A DNA stretch of 64,000 nucleotides from Chiridota heheva (lineage: Eukaryota > Echinodermata > Holothuroidea > Apodida > Chiridotidae). Positions 1-11,530 of the stretch are shown here, piece after piece; position 1 is the stretch's first letter; the number at the start of each line of letters is the position of its first letter. The notes beneath the pieces are model-generated. The model saw only the letters and a list, made by a program, of their open reading frames with translations. It was not told the origin of the DNA and ran no database searches. A program made the position numbers and the translations under genes. The stretch spans positions 1,204,001-1,268,000 of the forward strand of contig JAIGNY010004486.1 in assembly GCA_020152595.1 (NCBI GenBank). The letters are read 5' to 3'.

Positions 1-1150
1 GATTTCAAGCCATCATTGATGATAGGACCTAAATAAAAACCTTGATATGAACGCATAATGTAAGTTTCGCGTAACTAGCATGGCTACTTTAATATGAAAT
101 TAAAATTGGTTCTTCCCCGTTTTTTCAAACTTAAGGAAACACTTGAAATATAATACTTAACATTCATCCTATCCATGTAATGATAATCATCGGGATTACG
201 TAATTTCCTTTTGATGCCGCTACTGCTACGAGAAAAATCTGGGTCACTGCCAAAATGCGTTTAGAGCAGTGATGCGGTCTAATTTGCTGCACCGTATAAT
301 TTAGTGCACTTGGAATAGCTTTTTGAATGATTTAGCCAATGTATTTTCACCCAAATCAGCACTAATGGGGCTGTTATATAGCAAATTCAAGTGTTTGAAG
401 TTTTTTCCCCAAAACCGAGAATGATTATTTGTTGTCAGTAAGTACTCATGTTGAGAGACGCTATAGCGACCACGTGTGACTTCCGCAAGTGGGGATGACA
501 GATCACACGGCGTGAGAATATTACCGAGTTTTGAGCATGAGCAGGCTATTACCGCATTAATTTATGTCAACACGTGCTGATTTTGTGATTCGTAATCCAA
601 GCAACAACTCCCTGGTAATCCGGTCGTAAAAACAATAACAATACCCAGGCAAACATTTAATCCGTCCGTAAATACAATTATTAGTTATGAAATATTTGTT
701 ACTCTTTGAAGTAAATAATAAAAGACACGAATTAATCTGTAATTTTATCACAATTGATGTGAAACGAGAATTTCTTTAATGTTTTCACTGCACATTAGAA
801 CTCTTAAAAGCTGGGATACTTTCAACGATTGGCCAAAGGACATCGATGCGTATGAATTTTGATTTCTTTGCATCGCTACCGTGGTTTGATTCATGACTTG
901 TGTTTCTAACCTTTAACGCAAATTCTTCTGGGCCAACTTTAGGAATAGGTAGATTGGAAAAGAATTAAAGTTGTTGTCTCCATATTTCATAGGAAAGAAG
1001 GACGGGCCCAAATTTCCTAGCGTACTGTTTTAACTATGAGGGGGGAACAAATTTACTGGATGGCTACGGCAATTATCTGGGGCCCACATTTCCTAGGAAA
1101 TAAGAGCGGGGGCCAAAATTTACTGGGGGTACAATTTACTTTTACACCGA
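1..1150. other. intron, no gene seen
   Basis: Part of the unk intron 3' of the last visible exon. It is mostly unique AT-rich sequence with a short degenerate direct repeat around 990-1135 (GGGCCCAAATTTCCTAG-like motifs twice). No ORF of interest and no sign of the missing unk exons. Confidence 0.5.
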
Positions 1151-1511
1151 TCAGTGGTTGGGTGATGTGTATTGTGATTTGATAATTAATGGATATAGGC
1201 GGAAATTTCTTGTGTGTATTTGACGGGTTATGTTAATGAGTGCTAGCCTGGGCCTAGCGCCTTCCTCATGAGCACAAGCTAGCTACATTCCATGCATCCC
1301 ATCCCAAGTACCGTGGAAATAATTAGTGATATGCATAACGCCCCGGGTGAAAAATGTGAAGGCAATGACATAGCGGGTAAAGATTGAAATGATAAAGTTG
1401 GTTTGATGGTTTCGTGAATTTATGCGAACTTGAAAAAGCAAACATAAAAATTGAATTAACATTCGTTTACACGTAACATGATTTCCTAAACGGTTAAACG
1501 TCACAACCTTA
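1150..1511. mobile_element. partial hAT-like element, same family as 21649-23525
   Basis: This stretch is a diverged copy of 23165-23525. Shared blocks include GAGTGCTAGCCTGGGCC, AAGCTAGCT, a GTGGAAATA-type segment, GAAGGCAAT and GTGAATTTAT. It ends AACGTCACAACCTTA, the reverse complement of the TIR that begins the 21649 element (TAAGGTTGTGACG). Only the right end is recognisable; I found no matching left TIR between 1 and 1150, so the copy is truncated or its start is outside the window. Confidence 0.65.
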
Positions 1512-2310
1512 TTAGCAGCCCTGGGATGCCCCATTGAATACTACCGTACCCAGCGATGATTCTTCCACGTGTCCACAAAAACTTATAGGTTTGGAAACAA
1601 ACTTTTATTTCTGGCAATCTGCTGCCCATACGGCAAATTACGGTTTCGCAATGCCGCTCGTTCACCAACCCAACAAAACTTTATCCTTAACGTTAGTGGA
1701 TTTAAGTATAACGCTCTAGCCCCGCGATGCAATGTAGCACAAACCTTACTGACACTTGAGACTTGCTATACGACAAGCGAAAATGATCAAACAACAACTT
1801 CACACGTTATCTTCTAGGCTATGTCATAACCTAGTATACAACTCGGTAATCCATTCCGATACAGCGTGACCTTAATAAGATTACGAGAATTCGCATATTC
1901 ATAGCAGAATGTCCGAATTCTGATTGGAAAATACTGCGATATGATTAAACATATATGTCCATACAAGGAACTAATAAACATGCAAGTATACCAACTGGCC
2001 AATACCATGGCCCGGAGCGGTACCGGTAGGAAACGCGAATAGGATAGAGCTATTTTTAGCGAAATTACCATAAAATCTTATACTTTGTTAAAACCTTTCG
2101 AGAGCTCTAATTAAAAAAATACATGGAATATCTCTTAAACGAATACAAGCTTAAATTCCGATACAAAAATCTCGCTTGAGCCAGAATCTCAAGAGCAAAA
2201 CTGTAAAAACCTAGGAGGAGATGCATTTTTAAGCAAAACTTAGTACAGGCACATATGAGAGGTCACGTACGATTTGATAATCTCCACTCATACACTCTGT
2301 GTATGGGTGG
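1512..2310. other. intron, unclassified unique sequence
   Basis: Short overlapping ORFs on both strands (1534-1719, 1569-1817, 1814-2071) have no recognisable similarity and no splice context. I treat them as chance ORFs. Confidence 0.4.
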
Positions 2311-5300
2311 AGCTAAAAATCATGGTTGGTTGTTTTGGTTTGACAATACTAATCAGGGATCCATGAATTAACTAAAAATCATGGCTGGTTGTTTTGGTTT
2401 GACAATACTAATCAGGGATCCATGAGTCAACTAAAAATCATGGCTGGTTGTTTTGGTTTGACAGCACTAATCAGGGATCCATGAGTCAACTAAAAATCAT
2501 GGCTGGTTGTTTTAATTTGACAAAACTAATCAGGGATCCATGAATCAACTAAAAATCATGGTTGGTTGTTTTGGTTTGACAGCACCAATCAGGGATCCAT
2601 GAGTCAACTAAAAATCATGGCTGGTTGTTTTGGTTTGACAAAACTAATCAGGGATCCATGAATCAACTAAAAATCATGGTTAATTGTTTTGGTTTGACAA
2701 TACTAATCAGGGATCCATGAGTCAACTAAAAATCATGGCTGGTTGTTTTGGTTTGACAGCACTAATCAGGGATCCATGAGTCAACTAAAAATCATGGCTG
2801 GTTGTTTTGGTTTGACAATACTAATCAGGGATCCATGAGTCAACTAAAAATCATGGTTGGTTGTTTTGGTTTGACAATACTAATCAGGGATCCATGAGTC
2901 AACTAAAAATCATGGCTGGTTGTTTTGGTTTGACAAAACTAATCAGGGATCCATGAATCAACTAAAAATCATGGTTAATTGTTTTGGTTTGACAATACTA
3001 ATCAGGGATCCATGAGTCAACTAAAAATCATGGTTGGTTGTTTTGGTTTGACAAAACTAATCAGGGATCCATGAGTCAACTAAAAATCATGGTTGGTTGT
3101 TTTGGTTTGACAATACTAATCAGGGATCCATGAGTCAACTAAAAATCATGGTTGGTTGTTTTGGTTTGACAATACTAATCAGGGATCCATGAGTCAACTA
3201 AAAATCATGGCTGGTTGTTTTGGTTTGACAATACTAATCAGGGATCCATGAATCAACTAAAAATCATGGTTGGTTGTTTTGGTTTGACAAAACTAATCAG
3301 GGATCCATGAGTCAACTAAAAATCATGGCTGGTTGTTTTGGTTTGACAATACTAATCAGGGATCCATGAGTCAAGTAAAAATCATGGTTGGTTGTTTTGG
3401 TTTGACAGCACTAATCAGGGATCCATGAATCAACTAAAAATCATGGTTGGTTGTTTTGGTTTGACAATACTAATCAGGGATCCATGAATCAACTAAAAAT
3501 CATGGTTGGTTGTTTTGGTTTGACAGCACTAATCAGGGATCCATGAGTCAACTAAAAATCATGGCTGGTTGTTTTGGTTTGACAATACTAATCAGGGATC
3601 CATGAGTCAACTAAAAATCATGGCTGGTTGTTTTGGTTTGACAATACTAATCAGGGATCCATGAGTCAACTAAAAATCATGGTTGGTTGTTTTGGTTTGA
3701 CAATACTAATCAGGGATCCATGAATCAACTAAAAATCATGGTTGGTTGTTTTGGTTTGACAAAACTAATCAGGGATCCATGAGTCAACTAAAAATCATGG
3801 TTGGTTGTTTTGGTTTGACAATACTAATCAGGGATCCATGAATCAACTAAAAATCATGGTTGGTTGTTTTGGTTTGACAAAACTAATCAGGGATCCATGA
3901 GTCAACTAAAAATCATGGCTGGTTGTTTTGGTTTGACAATACTAATCAGGGATCCATGAGTCAACTAAAAATCATGGTTGGTTGTTTTGGTTTGACAATA
4001 CTAATCAGGGATCCATGAGTCAACTAAAAATCATGGTTGGTTGTTTTGGTTTGACAATACTAATCAGGGATCCATGAGTCAACTAAAAATCATGGTTGGT
4101 TGTTTTGGTTTGACAATACTAATCAGGGATCCATGAATCAACTAAAAATCATGGTTGGTTGTTTTGGTTTGACAAAACTAATCAGGGATCCATGAGTCAA
4201 CTAAAAATCATGGTTGGTTGTTTTGGTTTGACAATACTAATCAGGGATCCATGAATCAACTAAAAATCATGGTTGGTTGTTTTGGTTTGACAAAACTAAT
4301 CAGGGATCCATGAGTCAACTAAAAATCATGGCTGGTTGTTTTGGTTTGACAATACTAATCAGGGATCCATGAGTCAACTAAAAATCATGGTTGGTTGTTT
4401 TGGTTTGACAAAACTAATCAGGGATCCATGAGTCAACTAAAAATCATGGTTGGTTGTTTTGGTTTGACAATACTAATCGGGATCCATGAATCAACTAAAA
4501 ATCATGGTTGGTTGTTTTGGTTTGACAAAACTAATCAGGATCCATGAGTCAACTAAAAATCATGGTTGGTTGTTTTGGTTTGACAAAACTAATCAGGGAT
4601 CCATGAGTCAACTAAAAATCATGGTTGGTTGTTTTGGTTTGACAAAACTAATCAGGGATCCATGAGTCAACTAAAAATCATGGCTGGTTGTTTTGGTTTG
4701 ACAATACTAATCAGGGATCCATGAGTCAACTAAAAATCATGGTTGGTTGTTTTGGTTTGACAATACTAATCAGGGATCCATGAATCAACTAAAAATCATG
4801 GTTGGTTGTTTTGGTTTGACAAAACTAATCAGGGATCCATGAGTCAACTAAAAATCATGGCTGGTTGTTTTGGTTTGACAATACTAATCAGGGATCCATG
4901 AGTCAACTAAAAATCATGGTTGGTTGTTTTGGTTTGACAATACTAATCAGGGATCCATGAGTCAACTAAAAATCATGGTTGGTTGTTTTGGTTTGACAAT
5001 ACTAATCAGGGATCCATGAATCAACTAAAAATCATGGTTGGTTGTTTTGGTTTGACAAAACTAATCAGGATCCATGAGTCAACTAAAAATCATGGCTGGT
5101 TGTTTTGGTTTGACAATACTAATCAGGGATCCATGAATCAACTAAAAATCATGGTTGGTTGTTTTGGTTTGACAATACTAATCAGGGATCCATGAATCAA
5201 CTAAAAATCATGGTTGGTTGTTTTGGTTTGACAAAACTAATCAGGGATCCATGAGTCAACTAAAAATCATGGCTGGTTGTTTTGGTTTGACAATACTAAT

Positions 5301-6625
5301 CAGGGATCCATGAATCAACTAAAAATCATGGTTGGTTGTTTTGGTTTGACAATACTAATCAGGGATCCATGAGTCAACTAAAAATCATGGTTGGTTGTTT
5401 TGGTTTGACAATACTAATCAGGGATCCATGAATCAACTAAAAATCATGGTTGGTTGTTTTGGTTTGACAAAACTAATCAGGGATCCATGAGTCAACTAAA
5501 AATCATGGTTGGTTGTTTTGGTTTGACAATACTAATCAGGGATCCATGAATCAACTAAAAATCATGGCTGGTTGTTTTGGTTTAAAAGCACTAATCAGGG
5601 ATCCATGAATCAACTAAAAATCATGGCTGGTTGTTTTGGTTTGACAATACTAATCAGGGATCCATGAGTCAACTAAAAATCATGGTTGGTTGTTTTGGTT
5701 TGACAATACTAATCAGGGATCCATGAGTCAACTAAAAATCATGGTTGGTTGTTTTGGTTTGACAATACTAATCAGGGATCCATGAATCAACTAAAAATCA
5801 TGGTTGGTTGTTTTGGTTTGACAATACTAATCAGGGATCCATGAGTCAACTGAAAATCATGGCTGGTTGTTTTGGTTTGACAATACTAATCAGGGATCCA
5901 TGAGTCAACTGAAAATCATGGCTGGTTGTTTTGGTTTGACAATACTAATCAGGGATCCATGAGTCAACTGAAAATCATGGCTGGTTGTTTTGGTTTGACA
6001 ATACTAATCAGGGATCCATGAGTCAACTGAAAATCATGGTTGGTTGTTTTGGTTTGACAATACTAATCAGGGATCCATGAGTCAACTGAAAATCATGGCT
6101 GGTTGTTTTGGTTTGACAATACTAATCAGGGATCCATGAGTCAACTGAAAATCATGGCTGGTTGTTTTGGTTTGACAATACTAATCAGGGATCCATGAGT
6201 CAACTAAAAATCATGGTTGGTTGTTTTGGTTTGACAAAACTAATCAGGGATCCATGAGTCAACTAAAAATCATGGCTGGTTGTTTTGGTTTGACAATACT
6301 AATCAGGGATCCATGAATCAACTAAAAATCATGGTTGGTTGTTTTGGTTTGACAATACTAATCAGGGATCCATGAGTCAACTAAAAATCATGGTTGGTTG
6401 TTTTGGTTTGACAATACTAATCAGGGATCCATGAATCAACTAAAAATCATGGTTGGTTGTTTTGGTTTGACAAAACTAATCAGGGATCCATGAGTCAACT
6501 AAAAATCATGGCTGGTTGTTTTGGTTTGACAAAACTAATCAGGGATCCATGAGTGAACTAAAAATCATGGTTGGTTGTTTTGGTTTGACAAAACTAATCA
6601 GGGATCCATGAGTCAACTAAAAATC
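2311..6625. repeat. 59-bp minisatellite, about 73 copies
   Basis: Successive BamHI sites (GGATCC) are spaced exactly 59 bp, for example 2357 and 2416. The unit contains AAAAATCATGG, TTGGTTGTTTTGGTTTGAC, ACTAATCAGGGATCCATGA and GTCAACT. Units differ at a few fixed positions: GGTTGG/GGCTGG, CAATACT/CAAAACT/CAGCACT, GAGTC/GAATC. A few units carry 1-bp deletions (AATCGGGATCC near 4477, AATCAGGATCC near 4531 and 5065). Six consecutive units (about 5849-6144) share an ACTGAAAATC variant. The array ends abruptly at AAATCAACTTGCC. Confidence 0.98.
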
Positions 6626-7050
6626 AACTTGCCTGCCAGGCAGGATTATCTGAATATGTAGTTGATCTGAAGGTAAATAAGGTAACTCTTGGAAATGTTT
6701 TGTGTACATGTAATGCAAACTTTGCTAAAACAGAAGATGTCCATCCTGGCAGCTCAAGTAAATGCCATGGTTATCAAGCAAAGACTTTTGCTTGTCCCAG
6801 GAAGCCAGAGCTATGATCTGTTGGACTCGTTAGTTAGTGTGAGAGAAGATTAGGGTGCTATTGTTGTACTATGGTAGTCAATTCAATTTGAAATGTAAAC
6901 TTAGCCTGAGATACATGTACAAAGAAAAGAAATAACTGAGATTATATTCCGTAGACTTCAAGATTTGGGTATTGAGTAAATTGAGTCTTTATTGAATAAG
7001 TTTGAAACTGAACAGTGTTGAAAACATATTTCATATGGTAGGCAAAGAAC
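6626..7050. other. intron between two tandem arrays
   Basis: Unique sequence between the 59-bp and 13-bp arrays. No ORF, RNA gene or transposon end was recognised. Confidence 0.4.
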
Positions 7051-7395
7051 GGACATACCATAAGGACATACCATAAGGATATACCATGAGGACATACCAT
7101 AAGGACATACCATAAGGACATACCATAAGGACATACCATGAGGACATACCATAAGGACATACCATAAGGATATACCATGAGGACATACCATAAGGACATA
7201 CCATAAGGACATACCATAAGGACATACCATGAGGACATACCATAAGGACATACCATAAGGATATACCATGAGGACATACCATAAGGACAAACCATAAGGA
7301 CATACCATAAGGACATACCATGAGGACATACCATAAGGACATACCATAAGGACATACCATAAGGACATACCATAGGACATACCATAAGGACATAG
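7051..7395. repeat. 13-bp minisatellite with 91-bp higher-order repeat
   Basis: The unit is AAGGACATACCAT, about 26 copies. Variant units (AAGGATATACCAT followed by GAGGACATACCAT) recur at 7077, 7168 and 7259, exactly 91 bp (7 units) apart. Because 13 is not a multiple of 3, all three minus-strand frames read the same 13-residue cycle without stops, which creates ORFs of 120-165 codons that are not real genes. Confidence 0.95.
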
Positions 7396-7499
7396 TGGAT
7401 GTTTACTATTTTATGGCAGAAAGGGCTGGGGAGTACCAAGGAGAAAGTACGAGTGAGAGAAAGGTACGCTAACCTTATCCTTACAGGAGACCTTAACGC

Positions 7500-7735
7500 T
7501 TAGAACAGTTATCCACTTTGAGGTTAATAGAATAGAGTTTGTTAAGGTTTTGGGGAATCCACCTAAAGATGCATTTATTGTTGTTGATTATGCAGTCTGT
7601 ATGAAAGGTGTTGACGTGTAAATCTAACACTTTTTTGGATAACAGGTCAGCTCGCTTGTTACCCGGGATGCCAGTGTGGCTGCGAATCCAGCGGAAAATG
7701 ATACTTTTCATGTTGCAAAGTGGGGAGTTATGCTT
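7500..7735 (-). pseudogene. LINE fragment, end of RNase H domain
   Basis: The minus strand reads KSIIFRWIRSHTGIPGNKRA then DLLSKKVLDLHV. This is the last RNase H motif (S-H-x-G-I-P-G-N-x-x-A-D) found in I-type LINEs and related elements, including the conserved final Asp. About 70 residues survive before a stop; the rest of the element is not identifiable. The 15-bp array begins about 190 bp away on the 5' side of this fragment. Confidence 0.75.
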
Positions 7736-7925
7736 ATACCTAAATGTCAGTAATCATGGCTTCTCCCAGGTTGGCTGTGGATGGCCTGGAGGACTGACCT
7801 TGAATTTTAAAACACTGACAGAATGTTTATGAGGGGAGAATTCAATACATTCTAGGCTAAAAGGATATCCTTGAAAAACCATGACCTGTACAGTACCAGT
7901 CAGTGTATAGTCTAAGACAGCATAA

Positions 7926-10186
7926 GGACTCCCAATGAAGGGACTCCCAATGAAGGGACTCCCAATGAAGGGACTCCCAATGAAGGGACTCCCAATGAAG
8001 GGACTCCCAATGAAGGGACTCCCAATGAAGGGACTCCCAATGAAGGGACTCCCAATGAAGGGACAATGAAGGGACTCCCAATGAAGGGACTCCCAATGAA
8101 GGGACTCCCAATGAAGGGACCAATGAAGGGACTCCCAATGAAGGGACTCCCAATGAAGGACTCCCAATGAAGGGACCAATGAAGGGACTCCCAATGAAGG
8201 GACTCCCAATGAAGGGACTCCCAATGAAGGGACTCCCAATGAAGGGACTCCCAATGAAGGGACTCCAATGAAGGGACTCCCAATGAAGGGACTCCCAATC
8301 CCAATGAAGGGACTCCCAATGAAGGGACTCCCAATGAAGGGACTCCCAATGAAGGGACTCCCAATGAAGGGACTCCCAATGAAGGGACTCCCAATGAAGG
8401 GACTCCCAATGAAGGGACTCCCAATGAAGGACTCCCAATGAAGGGACTCCCAATGAAGGGACTCCCAATGAAGGGACTCCCAATGAAGGACTCCCAATGA
8501 AGGGACTCCCAATGAAGGGACTCCCAATGAAGGGACTCCCAATGAAGGGGACTCCCAATGAAGGGACTCCCAATGAAGGGACTCCCAATGAAGGACTCCC
8601 AATGAAGGGACTCCCAATGAAGGGACTCCCAATGAAGGGACTCCCAATGAAGGGACTCCCAATGAAGGGACTCCCAATGAAGGGACTCCCAATGAAGGAC
8701 TCCCAATGAAGGGACTCCCAATGAAGGGACTCCCAATGAAGGGACTCCCAATGAAGGGACAATGAAGGACCCAATGAAGGGACTCCCAATGAAGGACTCC
8801 CAATGAAGGACTCCCAATGAAGGGACTCCCCAATGAAGGGACTCCCAATGAAGGGACTCCCAATGAAGGACTCCCAATGAAGGGACTCCCAATGAAGGAC
8901 TCCCAATGAAGGGACTCCCAATGAAGGGACTCCCAATGAAGGGACTCCCAATGAAGGGACTCCCAATGAAGGGACTCCCAATGAAGGGACTCCCAATGAA
9001 GGGACTCCCAATGAAGGGACTCCCAATGAAGGGACTCCCAATGAAGGACTCCCAATGAAGGGACTCCCAATGAAGGGACTCCCAATGAAGGGACTCCCAA
9101 TGAAGGGACTCCCAATGAAGGGACTCCCAATGAAGGGACTCCCAATGAAGGGACTCCCAATGAAGGGACTCCCAATGAAGGGACTCCCAATGAAGGGACT
9201 CCCAATGAAGGACTCCCAATGAAGGGACTCCCAATGAAGGGACTCCCAATGAAGGGACTCCCAATGAAGGGACTCCCAATGAAGGGACTCCCAATGAAGG
9301 GACTCCCAATGAAGGGACTCCCAATGAAGGACTCCCAATGAAGGGACTCCCAATGAAGGGACTCCCAATGAAGGGACTCCCAATGAAGGGACTCCCAATG
9401 AAGGGACTCCCAATGAAGGGACTCCCAATGAAGGGACTCCCAATGAAGGGACTCCCAATGAAGGGACCAATGAAGGGACTCCCAATGAAGGGACTCCCAA
9501 TGAAGGGACTCCCAATGAAGGGACTCCCAATGAAGGGACTCCCAATGAAGGGACTCCCAATGAAGGGACTCCCAATGAAGGGACTCCCAATGAAGGGACT
9601 CCCAATGAAGGGACTCCCAATGAAGGGACTCCCAATGAAGGGACTCCCAATGAAGGGACTCCCAATGAAGGGACTCCCAATGAAGGGACTCCCAATGAAG
9701 GACTCCCAATGAAGGGACTCCCAATGAAGGGACTCCCAATGAAGGGACTCCCAATGAAGGGACTCCCAATGAAGGGACTCCCAATGAAGGGACTCCCAAT
9801 GAAGGACTCCCAATGAAGGGACTCCCAATGAAGGACTCCCAATGAAGGACTCCCAATGAAGGGACTCCCAATGAAGGGACTCCCAATGAAGGGACTCCCA
9901 ATGAAGGGACTCCCAATGAAGGGACTCCCAATGAAGGGACTCCCAATGAAGGGACTCCCAATGAAGGGACTCCCAATGAAGGGACTCCCAATGAAGGGAC
10001 TCCCAATGAAGGGACTCCCAATGAAGGGACTCCCAATGAAGGGACTCCCAATGAAGGGACTCCCAATGAAGGGACTCCCAATGAAGGGAAATGGGACTCC
10101 CAATGAAGGGACTCCCAATGAAGGGACTCCCAATGAAGGGACTCCCAATGAAGGGACTCCCAATGAAGGGACTCCCAATGAAGGGA
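7926..10186. repeat. 15-bp minisatellite, about 150 copies
   Basis: The unit is GGACTCCCAATGAAG. Interruptions include 1-bp deletions (GAAGGACTCCC), partial units (GGGACAATGAAGG, GGGACCAATGAAGG), a duplicated CCCAATCCCAATG at about 8297 and an extra G at about 8549. On the minus strand the three frames read LHWES, SLGVP and FIGSP repeats; indels switch between them, so an 838-codon ORF (7754-10270) stays open. I read that as an array artefact, not a gene. Confidence 0.98.
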
Positions 10187-10245
10187 GCAGAAGTTGGTGA
10201 AAAAGGTGGCTTCAGATTGTTTTGATAGTTTAAGAGGGGTGGAAC

Positions 10246-10276
10246 ACCCCCCCCCCCCCCTCCTCCCCACCCCCTT
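10246..10276. repeat. poly-C / C-rich tract
   Basis: A run of about 15 C followed by TCCTCCCCACCCCC, 240 bp downstream of the last visible unk exon in transcript sense. The complementary strand, which is the transcribed sense of unk, is G-rich and could form a G-quadruplex. Confidence 0.85.
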
Positions 10277-10518
10277 TAAGTATTTTACAAAGTTGACTAA
10301 TTGTAAGAGATTTACATATCTTCAATTCTAAAATTATGTCCAACATATGTTTGGTAGAAGTTTTATAATGCAAAAGTTCTCTATTGGGTGGGGGAGATTT
10401 TATTATCTCAATCTGTATAACACTGTTTATCATTCTTGGAAGCAGTTTCCACTAAAGCACTTGGAAGTATGGTTACTCCTCAAACATGCAACTATCACAC
10501 ACAGATAAGACTTGTTAC

Positions 10519-10779
10519 CTGCTTAGCTTGGTTCCAGGATTCTTCCCATGTTTGTAATTTTTTCCTCAAGGTGGTGACCTCTTCTTGTAGCCTTTGAACT
10601 TCATTCTCAGCACCAGGGTTGCCTCCTCCTCCAGCCCCAGGGGACATCATGTTAGATTGACTGCTCCTGCCAGTGTTAACCGGTGATCCAGGGGCTACCA
10701 AAAGAGATCCTAAATTTTGAATATTTCGTAAACTCTGATTGGTTCCTGTGTTCGGTCTGCTCATGAACGCAGCTGCAGC
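10519..10779 (-). CDS. unk: unk exon: start of C-terminal coiled coil
   Basis: 261 bp, 87 residues, phase 0 at both ends. It starts AAAAFMSRPNTGTNQSLRNI, passes a Gly-rich hinge (SPGAGGGGNPGAENE) and ends with the heptad-like helix VQRLQEEVTTLRKKLQTWEE followed by SWNQAKQ. Vertebrate UNK has ...Q-W-E-E-S-W-K-Q-A-K-Q at the same exon end, followed by A-C-D-A-W-K in the next exon. The acceptor is TTTCATTTCAG and the donor CAG|GTAACA. It is the last unk exon in the window; the RING exon(s) must lie to the left of position 1. Confidence 0.93.
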
Positions 10780-11091
10780 CTGAAATGAAATCAGAGAAAC
10801 AAAAAACCAAAGAAGTATTACCCATTTTATTCACCTTCTATCTAAATGGTAAAAGGGAACGGAACCTACTTGTTCTGTGATAAGATAATCTACAACTTTG
10901 ATAAATTTGAGGTGTGGTATAGTACAAAAGTTAAAAGGCCAAAATATCCCTTGGCAACTTATTTTCGCAAACATGTGTCTCAAGCACTATCGCTGTACAT
11001 ATCTTCAACAATTGCATAATAGGCTAAGCAAAATGACCTTGACCAACAACAAATTTAAATCAAAGGGTGTTTTTTTGTTTTAGGGAGGGAT

Positions 11092-11530
11092 GACATGTTG
11101 GACATGCAATGTGGGACAGGGGGATACCATGTGGGACATAGGCAGGGATGCCATGTAGGACATAAGAGGGATGACATGTGGAATATAGGGAGAGATGCAA
11201 TGAGGGCCATAGGAGGGAATGCCATGTGGTACATAGGGGGATGCCATGTAGGACATAGGCATGGATGCCATGTGGGACATAGGCATGGATGCCATGTGGG
11301 ACATAGGCATGGATGCCATGTGGGACATAGGCAGGGATGCCATGCAGGACATAGGCAGGGATGCCATGTAGGACATAGGCAGGGATGCCATGTGGGACAT
11401 AGAAAGGGATAACATGTGGGACATATGGTGGAATGCTGTGTGGGACATATGGTGGAATGCCATTTGGGACATAAGATGGATGGGTTGTTAGTGGGACATA
11501 GAGTGGGATGCCATGTGGGACATGAGATGT
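11092..11530. repeat. 24-bp-type degenerate minisatellite (GGGATGCCATGTGGGACAT)
   Basis: Imperfect units of about 24 bp built on GGGATGCCATGTGGGACAT with AGGCA between. The best-preserved core is 11230-11400. The same motif in reverse complement (CCCACATGGCATCCC) makes up arrays at 23.8-24.2, 29.65-29.93 and 30.05-30.1 kb. Several ORFs across it (11055-11630) are low-complexity and periodic. Confidence 0.9.

Noticed and set aside
2311..6625. CRISPR-like array
   Set aside because: There are no unique spacers between repeats; the full 59-bp period is conserved, and the context is a eukaryotic intron.
7754..10270. 838-codon ORF of LHWES/SLGVP/FIGSP repeats
   Set aside because: It is the 15-bp minisatellite read on the minus strand. 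Indels only switch between three equally open frames, and no unique coding sequence, splice context or start supports a protein.
1..10518. Missing unk 3' exons (coiled coil and RING)
   Set aside because: I looked on the minus strand for the expected A-C-D-A-W-K start and for RING Cys/His spacing and found neither; they are probably to the left of the window.
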